Assembly: GCA_018266845.1 (NCBI GenBank)
Contig: JAFDZO010000013.1
Span: 62,001 to 126,000, forward strand
Source of the DNA: Bacteroidota bacterium
GTDB lineage: Bacteria; Bacteroidota; Ignavibacteria; Tepidaquicellales; Tepidaquicellaceae
DNA length: 64,000 nt
Reading direction: 5' to 3'
Part shown: in pieces, positions 28,252-35,861 of the stretch
How the letters are laid out: each line of letters opens with the position of its first letter
Numbering within the stretch: position 1 is the first letter of the stretch
Made by a program: the position numbers and the translations under genes
The notes under the pieces: generated by a model
What the model was told of the DNA's origin: nothing
What the model saw: only the letters and a program-made list of their open reading frames with translations
Database searches by the model: none

Positions 28252-30375
28252 TTACTTTATTAAAATCATTTTTAAGCTCTTCACAAATTTCGCTCCGGCG
28301 CTTTCAGAGGTTACTCTGTAAATATATACGCCGCTCGAAAGATTCATTTTTCCTGCATCAAGCCTGACTCTATAATATCCTGCCGGCTGGTTTTCATTTA
28401 TCAGTGTACCGGCAAGCCTTCCTGCAACATCATAAATATTTATAGTAACTTTGGAATCAAATGGAATTTCATATTCAATATTTGTTGCCGGATTAAACGG
28501 GTTTGGGAAATTTTGTTTTAAAATAAAATTTTTCGGTGTTCCAATTACAACTTCCCCGCTTAAATTATAGTAACGGTAATTGCCATTGAAATCAACCTGT
28601 TTCAGCCTGTAGAAATACTTTCCAGATAAATTTACATTATCAGTATAAGCATAGTCTTTCGTAACACCGGAATTGCCGCTACCATTTACATAACCTATTT
28701 TTTCCCAACCGGATAAAGACGATTTTCTTTCTATCTCGAAGCCGGCATTATTCATCTCAGATTGTGTGCTCCAGTTTAAAGTTACTTTGTTGTTTTCTGC
28801 AAGTGCAGTAAAACTGCTTAATTCTACAGGAAGCACTCCGTTGCTATCCAAAACCCATTGGGAAATTACACTAAAAAATGTGTTGGTATTGGTTGAAAAT
28901 TTAGAGTATAAATTTGTGCAAAAGAAAGTATTGTAAGAAGTTCCATCAAATAAAACGGCAGTTGCCGTATCGCCGTTCCCGCTTTCGGTTATGGGAATAA
29001 ATCCGGCAATTCCCGAGTTTACCGGTGTTACAAAATCGGGAGAAGCATCGCTTACTGTTCCTGAATTCAAACCTGAAAGGCTGTTAATACCTTTTATTGT
29101 TGAACCGGCTGAAGGGATTGAATTGCGCCAGTTATCACCTATATATTTTGCATGAAGGTACTGCCTTAAAAAAGTAGTATCGGATGTAGAAGCAGAAGCA
29201 TTTACAATAGGGTCGTTGGCAAAAGAAATATCGTTGCCGAATAGAGCCAGAGTTTTTTGTTCGTAGCTTACAGAGTTATCAAGAAATGCCTGCAAAGAAT
29301 CTCTCAGCGAATTAGTCCACGTTTCTCCATTGCCAAAAAGAACGAAGACAGTCGTCCACGAACGCAGCGAACCGGCATAGGAACTCATAGAAACAACATC
29401 GTATATGCTTGAGTATGGAGATGTGTTCAAATGAGTAACAAGGGAATCTTTGCTTTCAGCATCGTTATAATAAATCAAAACAGTTTTTGCTACGTAAGGA
29501 GTAAAACTTGCGGAAAGCGTGTCATTAGATGAACTTCCGTCTCCCGGCATGTAAACAGAATCGCGAACACTATATGGAGTGCCGGGTGAAAAGCTGAAAA
29601 CATCAAACATCACGGTGGTAACTGAACCGGCTGTGAGATTAGTTACAGTTTTTGTGCTGGAATACCCTCCCGGTGAGATTACTCTGGTTACATTAAAAGT
29701 TGCCGATGATGTTCCATTGTTTCTAAATTTGCCCCATGGAGTAATACTGCTTGATGTAAAATATTGTGTGCCGGTATTTTCAACCGATAATGCCTGAACA
29801 TCTGCAACAGGAGTATTTCCTAAAGCAATATTATCTATATAAAGGTCGTTACCAAAAGCAGAGGAAAAATAAAATTGCACCAAGGAGTTGTTTCCTGTAA
29901 CAGCGGAATTCATTACAAGCTTTATTGTTGCCCACTGGCTTGCTCCCGGCGCAAATTCAAAATCGGTTGCGGGCGCAGTTGCAATATCGGTAAGTTTGTA
30001 AGATGCAAGAGTAATGGAGAAAGTAGCTCCATTATCAGTCGAAATTTTTACTATTAAAGAATCTGGATTTAAACCCGTATATGGCGCATAAGCATAATCA
30101 AAAGATAAAGTATCATTTCCGGTTAACGTATTAAAAACCGGAGTATTAAGAATAGCCGATCCGCTTGATACATTAAAGAAATCTGCTTTTAAGCTGCCTG
30201 CTCCAAAACCATATCCGCTGGCGCTAGTGCTTCTGGCAATAATGTCAGAGGCATCAGTTTCCGTCCAACCCGCAGGCGGATAAGATGCGGTTTCGAAAGT
30301 TTCATTAACTTTGTACTGGGAATATGCTCCGCAATAAGCCCATAAAATGCTGATAATTATTAATATTCGTGCCAT
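28252..30375 (-). CDS. Secreted T9SS protein with jelly-roll N-terminus
   Basis: A 707-residue secreted protein. After a short signal peptide, residues 22-190 form a choice-of-anchor J/cleaved-adhesin type beta-sandwich (FETASYPPAGW, LSFDYAYAP, LYIDNIALG). Residues 195-295 look like a CARDB/Ig-type domain. Residues 300-450 are alpha/beta and resemble a GATase/flavodoxin-like fold (VLIYYNDAES, LRDSLQAFLD). A fibronectin-like segment starting LPVELSSFTA follows, then the T9SS type A domain with FPNPFNPATNI and a KSLKMILIK end. No catalytic motif was recognised; adhesion or glycan binding is an inference. Confidence 0.82.
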   Translation of the reverse strand: MARILIIISILWAYCGAYSQYKVNETFETASYPPAGWTETDASDIIARSTSASGYGFGAGSLKADFFNVSSGSAILNTPVFNTLTGNDTLSFDYAYAPYTGLNPDSLIVKISTDNGATFSITLASYKLTDIATAPATDFEFAPGASQWATIKLVMNSAVTGNNSLVQFYFSSAFGNDLYIDNIALGNTPVADVQALSVENTGTQYFTSSSITPWGKFRNNGTSSATFNVTRVISPGGYSSTKTVTNLTAGSVTTVMFDVFSFSPGTPYSVRDSVYMPGDGSSSNDTLSASFTPYVAKTVLIYYNDAESKDSLVTHLNTSPYSSIYDVVSMSSYAGSLRSWTTVFVLFGNGETWTNSLRDSLQAFLDNSVSYEQKTLALFGNDISFANDPIVNASASTSDTTFLRQYLHAKYIGDNWRNSIPSAGSTIKGINSLSGLNSGTVSDASPDFVTPVNSGIAGFIPITESGNGDTATAVLFDGTSYNTFFCTNLYSKFSTNTNTFFSVISQWVLDSNGVLPVELSSFTALAENNKVTLNWSTQSEMNNAGFEIERKSSLSGWEKIGYVNGSGNSGVTKDYAYTDNVNLSGKYFYRLKQVDFNGNYRYYNLSGEVVIGTPKNFILKQNFPNPFNPATNIEYEIPFDSKVTINIYDVAGRLAGTLINENQPAGYYRVRLDAGKMNLSSGVYIYRVTSESAGAKFVKSLKMILIK

Positions 30376-30499
30376 AGAAAAGATTAAAAGATAGTAACTA
30401 AACTATCAAAAATCGAATTAAAAATTAGTCCATACCTCGACATTTTATTGTATATGTGATGTAATTTAATTCTCAATTCAATACATTTTACTTCAGCAA

Positions 30500-30566
30500 T
30501 AAAATTAGGTATGCTCTGTCTATAAGTAATTGTCCTTGAAAATAAATTTAAGTATGCCTAATTTTA
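30500..30566. promoter_or_regulatory. Inverted-repeat operator, probable MntR binding region
   Basis: Two arms, TAAAATTAGGTATGCT (30500-30515) and AGTATGCCTAATTTTA (30551-30566), form an inverted repeat matching at 14 of 16 positions across a 35-base spacer. The right arm is itself part of a shorter palindrome, TTAAGTATGCCTAA (30548-30561). The TTAGGyATrCCTAA pattern resembles DtxR/MntR-family operators. It lies 19 bases upstream of the MntR-like gene and could also influence the divergent T9SS gene. Confidence 0.6.
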
Positions 30567-30584
30567 TTTCTAAGAAAAGCTAAT

Positions 30585-31238
30585 ATGGAAAATAAAAGTA
30601 TAGAAGACTATCTTAAAAATATTTACACCTTGAAGACATCATCTGGAAAGGTAACGACTTCGCATCTTGCCGAAAGGCTGAATATTAGCGCAGCGGCAGT
30701 AAGTGAAATGATTTCAAAGCTGTCGAAATGCGGGTACATACTAAACACACCTTATAAAGGTTTTGAACTGACCGGCAGCGGAGAAAAAATTGCGCTGAAC
30801 TTAATCCGAAAGCACAGGCTTTGGGAAGTATTTCTCGTGAAGCATTTAAAATATCCTTGGGACAAAGTTCATGAAGAGGCAGAAAGGCTTGAGCACTCTT
30901 CTTCAGATGAGCTTATGAAAAATCTTGAAGCATTTATGAACTTTCCAAAGTTTGACCCGCACGGAGAGCCAATACCTGATATAAATGGAAATTTAGAAGT
31001 GTGCAATGACTTTCAGCTTTCAAAATCTGAAGAAGGCAAGACTTATGTTATTAAGAGAGTTTCAGATGAGAATTCTGAAGTTCTTGCATATCTTTCGAAA
31101 ATAGGAGTGAAGCTGAATGACAAAGTAAAAGTACTCGAGAAAATTTCTTTCGATAACTCAATTCAAATTCAAAATAAATCGCTTAAACTATTTTTAAGCG
31201 AAAAACTTTCAAACTGCATCTTTGTAACCCCGATATGA
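30585..31238 (+). CDS. MntR-like DtxR-family metal-dependent repressor
   Basis: A 217-residue DtxR-family regulator: winged helix at residues 8-70 (SHLAERLNISAAAVSEMISK), dimerisation/metal domain to about 140, then an SH3/FeoA-like domain. Metal ligands match the manganese-sensing type: Asp8 in IEDYLKNIY, His in KHRLWE, and HEEAERLEH, which has Glu where iron-sensing DtxR has Cys. It should repress the operon when Mn2+ (or Fe2+) is plentiful. An inverted repeat just upstream suggests autoregulation. It overlaps the next gene by four bases (ATGA). Confidence 0.88.
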   Translation: MENKSIEDYLKNIYTLKTSSGKVTTSHLAERLNISAAAVSEMISKLSKCGYILNTPYKGFELTGSGEKIALNLIRKHRLWEVFLVKHLKYPWDKVHEEAERLEHSSSDELMKNLEAFMNFPKFDPHGEPIPDINGNLEVCNDFQLSKSEEGKTYVIKRVSDENSEVLAYLSKIGVKLNDKVKVLEKISFDNSIQIQNKSLKLFLSEKLSNCIFVTPI

Positions 31239-32062
31239 AAATAAAATCTAAAATAATAATCTCATTTTTATTCGTACTACTTTCGCAAAATTTATTTGCT
31301 CAGGATATTTCAACAGACAGACCCGATAGAACTGAATCTGCAGAGACTGTAGGGAAAAATAAGTTTCAAATAGAGGCGGGGATAGAGTATAGCTCGATAA
31401 AGAATAAAAATACAGAGGTAGTTATGCAAAATGGAAATATTATTGAAGGCGATTTGAAAGTAAGCACTCTTACAGCTCCGACAACACTTTTCCGTTACGG
31501 ATTAACAGATAAGATTGAATTAAGGCTGGGATTAGATTTTGATGCTGCTTTTTCAAGATTTGGAGATATTGATTCTTTATCAGAAAATTCAAAACTAAGT
31601 TTAAATGCTCCTCAAATAGGAGCAAAGTTTTCTATTTTTAAAGGGCAAAAATGGCAGCCCGACTTCTCTATAATTACAAAACTCACACTTCCGAATATCG
31701 GAGGTGAAAGTAAACAGGAAGAGCATGTAATTCCAGAATTGGTTTTTGCATTCGGCAATGAAATTAATAGTACTTTTAGTTTGGGGTATAATATTGGGCT
31801 TACGGCTGATTATAAGTTTAATGTAACTGATTTATCTTATTCTGCTTCACTGGGAATTAATTTAAACGAGAAAACGGGTTCGTTTGTAGAAATTTTTGGG
31901 AACACACCGGATGCTAAATTTAAAGAATTTACAAACAGTGTTGACGGGGGATTCACGTATTTAGTAAAAAGTAATTTTCAGGTTGATGTGTACGGAGGGT
32001 TAGGGCTTTCAACAGAAGCGAATGATTTTTTCTTAGGAACAGGGTTCGGATACAGGTTTTAA
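31235..32062 (+). CDS. Outer-membrane beta-barrel protein in the manganese operon
   Basis: A 275-residue protein with a signal peptide ending FAQ and the start DISTDRPDRTESAETVG, typical of the MetA-pathway/transporter-like barrel family. It has regularly spaced amphipathic strands and a C-terminal FGYRF as Bam signal. It is translationally coupled to the repressor upstream and 20 bases from the NRAMP gene downstream, so it is best explained as part of metal uptake, for example a channel for Mn2+ across the outer membrane. The barrel is well supported; transport of metal is inferred from context alone. Confidence 0.75.
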   Translation: MKIKSKIIISFLFVLLSQNLFAQDISTDRPDRTESAETVGKNKFQIEAGIEYSSIKNKNTEVVMQNGNIIEGDLKVSTLTAPTTLFRYGLTDKIELRLGLDFDAAFSRFGDIDSLSENSKLSLNAPQIGAKFSIFKGQKWQPDFSIITKLTLPNIGGESKQEEHVIPELVFAFGNEINSTFSLGYNIGLTADYKFNVTDLSYSASLGINLNEKTGSFVEIFGNTPDAKFKEFTNSVDGGFTYLVKSNFQVDVYGGLGLSTEANDFFLGTGFGYRF

Positions 32063-32082
32063 AAAATTTTATCTAACAATTT

Positions 32083-33456
32083 ATGGGTAAAGATTTAGAA
32101 ATTGAAAACGGTGAAGGCGTTTTAAAGGAAGCGGGCTGGAGGCATAGAAGAATAAGCAATTCGCTTCCCGAAGTTTTTGCAAGCGTCAGAGTACCGGGAC
32201 AAGGTTCTTTCTGGAAAAAGCTGTTTGCTTTTGCCGGACCCGGACTAATGGTTGCAGTGGGATATATGGACCCCGGCAACTGGGCAACCGATATTGCAGG
32301 TGGGGCGCAGTTCGGCTACACACTGCTTTCGGTAATTCTTATTTCAAACATCTTTGCAATTTTTCTTCAGTATCTTGCATTGAAGCTGGGAATTGTAACA
32401 GGAAGAGACTTGGCTCAGGCTTGCAGAGACCACTATAACAAGCCGGTTGCGATTGTTTTATGGGTGCTTTGCGAAGTTGCAATTGCAGCCTGCGATTTGG
32501 CAGAGGTGATTGGTTCTGCCATAGCTTTGAATTTGCTCTTCGGAATTCCGCTGGCTGTAGGTGTTGTTATAACGGTGCTTGATGTATTGCTGATTTTATT
32601 TTTTCAATATAAAGGATTCAGATATATTGAAAGCATTGTGGCTTCATTGATACTGGTAATATTATTCTGCTTCGGGTATGAGATAATTGTATCAAAGCCG
32701 GATGTTTTTCCAATGCTGGCGGGATTGCTGCCAAGCACGCAGATTGTGTTTAATCCCGATATGCTCTATATAGCGATTGGAATTTTAGGTGCAACGGTAA
32801 TGCCTCATAATTTATATCTTCATTCAAGTATTGTTCAGACAAGAAATTATGAGAAAAATGAGGAAGGCAAAAAAACAGCGGTGAAATTTGCTACAATAGA
32901 TTCTACTGTTTCTTTGCTTCTGGCGTTTTTTATAAACGCTGCTATTTTGATTGTAGCCGCGGCAACTTTTCATAAAACGGGTTATCACGATGTTGCTGAC
33001 ATAACCGATGCATATCAATTGCTTACACCGCTGCTCGGCGCAGGACTTGCAAGCACATTTTTTGCGATTGCGCTTCTTGCTTCGGGGCAGAATTCTACCC
33101 TAACAGGAACGCTTGCCGGGCAGATTGTAATGGAGGGCTTTCTGAATATCAGATTGAAGCCTTGGCTGAGAAGGCTAATTACGAGATTGATAGCTGTCAT
33201 TCCGGCTTTGATAGTTACAATCGTTTACGGCGAAAAGGGAACCACAAACCTTTTGATATTAAGCCAGGTAATTCTTTCGATGCAGCTTAGTTTTGCCGTA
33301 GTGCCTCTTGTAATGTTTACAAGCGATAAACGGAAAATGGGAAATTTTGTGAATAAGCCTTATATAAAGGTCATAGCATGGGTAATAAGTTCCATCATTA
33401 TTTGTTTAAACGTATATCTTTTATTTGAAACCTTCAAGGAATGGATGGGCTTATAG
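32083..33456 (+). CDS. mntH: NRAMP-family divalent metal transporter
   Basis: A 457-residue NRAMP: TM1 metal site MDPGNWATD and TM6 site [12 protein letters not shown] carry the Asp, Asn and Met that bind transition metals. Eleven to twelve membrane segments. The N-terminal 45 residues are a soluble extension. It imports Mn2+ (possibly Fe2+) with protons through the inner membrane. It is the third gene of an operon with an MntR-like regulator and an outer-membrane barrel, which supports manganese as the substrate. Confidence 0.93.
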   Translation: MGKDLEIENGEGVLKEAGWRHRRISNSLPEVFASVRVPGQGSFWKKLFAFAGPGLMVAVGYMDPGNWATDIAGGAQFGYTLLSVILISNIFAIFLQYLALKLGIVTGRDLAQACRDHYNKPVAIVLWVLCEVAIAACDLAEVIGSAIALNLLFGIPLAVGVVITVLDVLLILFFQYKGFRYIESIVASLILVILFCFGYEIIVSKPDVFPMLAGLLPSTQIVFNPDMLYIAIGILGATVMPHNLYLHSSIVQTRNYEKNEEGKKTAVKFATIDSTVSLLLAFFINAAILIVAAATFHKTGYHDVADITDAYQLLTPLLGAGLASTFFAIALLASGQNSTLTGTLAGQIVMEGFLNIRLKPWLRRLITRLIAVIPALIVTIVYGEKGTTNLLILSQVILSMQLSFAVVPLVMFTSDKRKMGNFVNKPYIKVIAWVISSIIICLNVYLLFETFKEWMGL

Positions 33457-33515
33457 TGTAATTTTGTCAGCGGCTGCTTATTATTGTTTTCAAAATAGAT
33501 TAATATAAAATACAT

Positions 33516-34040
33516 TTGGATATTCAAAAACTAAAATTTCCTATTGGAGAGTTTGCTCCGAAAGAAAATTATTCGCAGGAAGAAATTAATTCTTTCATCG
33601 CCGATATTGAAGCGCTGCCCTCACAACTAAGACAAGAAGTAAAAAATCTTTCAGACATTCAGTTAGACACTCAGTATCGCCCTGAAGGGTGGACTGTAAG
33701 GCAGGTTATACACCACTTGCCCGATAGCCATATGAACTCCTTTATTCGTTTTAAGCTAACTCTTACAGAAGACACCCCCGAAATAAAACCTTACTTTGAA
33801 GACAGGTGGGCAATGCTGCCGGATGCCAAACTTCCTCCTGAAGTTTCACTTAGAATTATTGATGCTCTGCATGAAAGATGGGTTTATCTTTTGAAATCAA
33901 TGACAGAAACGGACTTTGAGCGAAAGTACATTCATTCCGAATACAAAAAAACATTTACTCTAAAGGAAGCGGTTCATTTGTACTCTTGGCATTGCAGGCA
34001 TCATTTAGCTCACATACAGCTTGTAAGCAGAGCCAAATAA
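33516..34040 (+). CDS. YfiT/BstA-like DinB-superfamily protein
   Basis: A 174-residue four-helix-bundle protein of the DinB superfamily, closest in pattern to YfiT-type putative metal hydrolases: PEGWTVRQVIHHLPDSHMNS in the first half and LYSWHCRHHLAHI near the end supply the His residues of the metal site. Related enzymes include BstA-type bacillithiol S-transferases. The start is TTG at 33516; no ATG fits. It is 59 bases after mntH without a clear terminator. Function beyond thiol-transferase-like is uncertain. Confidence 0.8.
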   Translation: MDIQKLKFPIGEFAPKENYSQEEINSFIADIEALPSQLRQEVKNLSDIQLDTQYRPEGWTVRQVIHHLPDSHMNSFIRFKLTLTEDTPEIKPYFEDRWAMLPDAKLPPEVSLRIIDALHERWVYLLKSMTETDFERKYIHSEYKKTFTLKEAVHLYSWHCRHHLAHIQLVSRAK

Positions 34041-34192
34041 TTCCTTACGCCGCAAAAAATTACACTTCACATTTTCAATAACCGGGTTGTTTACGGGTTT
34101 ATGCCGTCCCAAACAGGGGTTTGGGACGAAGCAAAATAGAACTTAACAGCTCTGGGGTTCAGGGCAAGAGTTTCAAAGATATTTACTTAAAA

Positions 34193-34360
34193 GTAACATT
34201 TTTGTAACATTCTTTGTTTTTAAACCGTTTTTGATGTTTTGCAGCATTTTCTTCACTCGTCTGAAAAGTAACATTATAGTAACATTTTGAATTTTAAATA
34301 TTGATTTTTCAATAGTTCCTATTCCTAAGAATGTTACTTTTTTTCAATTAATGTAACATT
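34193..34360. repeat. Cluster of six GTAACATT octamers
   Basis: Direct copies start at 34193, 34204, 34268, 34279 and 34353, and an inverted copy spans 34330-34337. The first two pairs each have an 11-base start-to-start spacing, close to one helical turn. This regularity resembles protein-binding iterons, but no replication or regulatory gene adjoins it. Confidence 0.6.
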
Positions 34361-34592
34361 TCTGCAAAATAGTTTGTAGCTCAAATATTCATAACTATAT
34401 CGGTGTTGCCCTTGCCTTACAGAGGAAAAGTGTGTTTCAATTTTATAGCCATAAAAAAATATGGTGTTTTCCTGAAAATGTAAAGCCATTTATTTATGCC
34501 ATACTCAAACTCTTGCTGCACGACAAAAAAATAGTAGCCCTATTGAGTGCGGGGCAAGCTCTTTAGGATGGGTTTGATATGGTCTAAATGTT

Positions 34593-34640
34593 CCCTTTAG
34601 GGTAAAATAAATGCTGTTTGCAAAGTTTTGCCCTAAAGGG
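34593..34640. repeat. Inverted repeat with 15-base arms
   Basis: CCCTTTAGGGTAAAA (34593-34607) pairs with TTTTGCCCTAAAGGG (34626-34640), 14 of 15 positions plus one G-T wobble. Each arm is itself partly palindromic. Confidence 0.7.
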
Positions 34641-34662
34641 CAACTATGGGCGCTTGAAATTT

Positions 34663-34682
34663 CCCCATCCTAAAGGATGGGG
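34663..34682. repeat. Perfect hairpin CCCCATCC/GGATGGGG
   Basis: Eight-base GC-rich stem with a TAAA loop. A related sequence, CTTTAGGATGGG, occurs at 34561-34572. Confidence 0.7.
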
Positions 34683-34784
34683 TTACTATATTATAAATAA
34701 GCGCCAATGAAATATTTAATCTTGAAAGAAAATTATACATTTCAAAATTATTTTTGTTGTGTGATGAAATTTAAACTTTAATTA

Positions 34785-34920
34785 CACGACGAAAATTTTT
34801 CATAAACTATGAATTAACTAAAAGGGATATAAAATTTGAGGTATCTTTCTAAAGTTAGATAAAAAATTTGCTATCGTGTTGCAGGGTATTGGTAGAGACG
34901 CAATACATTGCGTCTCTACG
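34785..34920. repeat. Direct repeat, copy 1, ending in a 13-base palindrome
   Basis: The first 108 bases are nearly identical (about five differences) to copy 2, 149 bases further on. The last part (34892-34919) is a palindrome, GTAGAGACGCAAT with its complement, of a type found as short interspersed repeats in many bacterial genomes. Confidence 0.85.
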
Positions 34921-34933
34921 CCAACTCTCGCTG

Positions 34934-35069
34934 CACGACAAAAATTTTTCATAAATTATGAATTAACTAAAAGGGATATAAAATTTGAGGTATCTTTCTA
35001 AAGTTAGATAAAAAATTTGCTATCGAGTTGCGGGGCATTGGTATAGACACATGTATTGTGTCTATGCTC
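34934..35069. repeat. Direct repeat, copy 2, with base-pair-compensated palindrome
   Basis: Same layout as copy 1. Its hairpin (35041-35067) differs from copy 1 at two stem positions where both partners changed (G-C to T-A and G-C to A-T) and at one wobble, so pairing is preserved. A partial third copy of the left boundary, AACTCTTGCTGCACGAC, occurs at 34508-34524. Confidence 0.85.
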
Positions 35070-35161
35070 TAATAAACGAGATAGTTTTATATCGTTTAGG
35101 AGCGTTTACCTTATTATTTTCAGGAAAACTTTTGCAGTGAAATTATTCTAAAACCCACAAT

Positions 35162-35662
35162 TCATTTTTGCGGAATTTTTCTGAACATCTCAACAAGCTG
35201 ATTTGTTCTTCTCGAGATTACGTCTATTTGTTTGTTTCTCTCCTGAGAATTAAGAAAACTCTCCCACGCTTTTTTGTTGAGGTTTGCTTTGTATTCGTTT
35301 GCTGTCTGTACGGAACTTATGGAAGGGGAAACTTCTAATATAATAAAGGTAACTATGAAAAAAAGAAAAATGAAGATTGCATTTCTATATGCGATTTTTT
35401 CTTTCAAGTAATTGTACTTGAATCTGCTCTGGACAAAATTATATTCTTTGAATTTTTTTTGAAACTTCTCATCGTAAATTTTTCTGAGCAGCGGGTCGGA
35501 TAAAACCTGATATGCCTCATTCACTCTCTTGAACATTTCCTCTGAATTTTCTTCCCGGCTAATATCGGGGTGATACTTGAACGATAGCCGTCTGAAAGCT
35601 GATTTTATTTCACCGCCATCTGCGCTATCCGGCAGCTCTAATATTTGATAAAAATTTATCAA
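35162..35662 (-). CDS. Membrane-anchored J-domain protein
   Basis: A 166-residue protein. Residues 2-65 are a J domain (FYQILELP, KYHPDIS with the essential HPD, VNEAYQVLSDP), so it should stimulate a DnaK ATPase. A single hydrophobic helix at about residues 95-112 (FIFLFFIVTFIILEV) is followed by 55 polar residues without a recognisable fold. The J domain would face the cytoplasm and the tail the periplasm. Start is TTG. It stands alone and its client is unknown. Confidence 0.82.
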   Translation of the reverse strand: MINFYQILELPDSADGGEIKSAFRRLSFKYHPDISREENSEEMFKRVNEAYQVLSDPLLRKIYDEKFQKKFKEYNFVQSRFKYNYLKEKIAYRNAIFIFLFFIVTFIILEVSPSISSVQTANEYKANLNKKAWESFLNSQERNKQIDVISRRTNQLVEMFRKIPQK

Positions 35663-35861
35663 TAAAAAATGGGATGCTTTTGTTACAAAAAATTACAAAA
35701 TATTACTTGCAGACTTAGCTGCTTAATAATAATTTTGTTCGTTAACAAAACTTAATAAGTAGAGGCAAATAATTCAAGTCCTCCGGGTTCTTGAACTGCT
35801 GCAAGTTTTTTGCAATAAATACATCTAACATAAAAACAATCTTTAATCAAACCCTATAATA

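Larger units (their letters stand above)
34041..35161. other. 1.1-kb repeat-rich interval without genes
   Basis: No plausible gene was seen. It lies between convergent genes, so it is not a promoter region for either. In order it holds a hairpin GTCCCAAAC/GTTTGGGAC (34106-34127), six GTAACATT octamers (34193-34360), a fragment of the later repeat (34508-34562), an inverted repeat CCCTTTAGGG...CCCTAAAGGG (34593-34640), a perfect hairpin CCCCATCC/GGATGGGG (34663-34682) and two direct repeats each ending in a palindrome (34785-35069). Confidence 0.8.

Noticed and set aside
34193-34360. Plasmid-type replication origin
   Set aside because: Octamer repeats look iteron-like, but no Rep, partition or DnaA-box set is nearby; kept only as a repeat cluster.
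34785-35069. CRISPR array
   Set aside because: Only two copies of a long unit with a hairpin, no short regular repeats with unique spacers and no cas genes.
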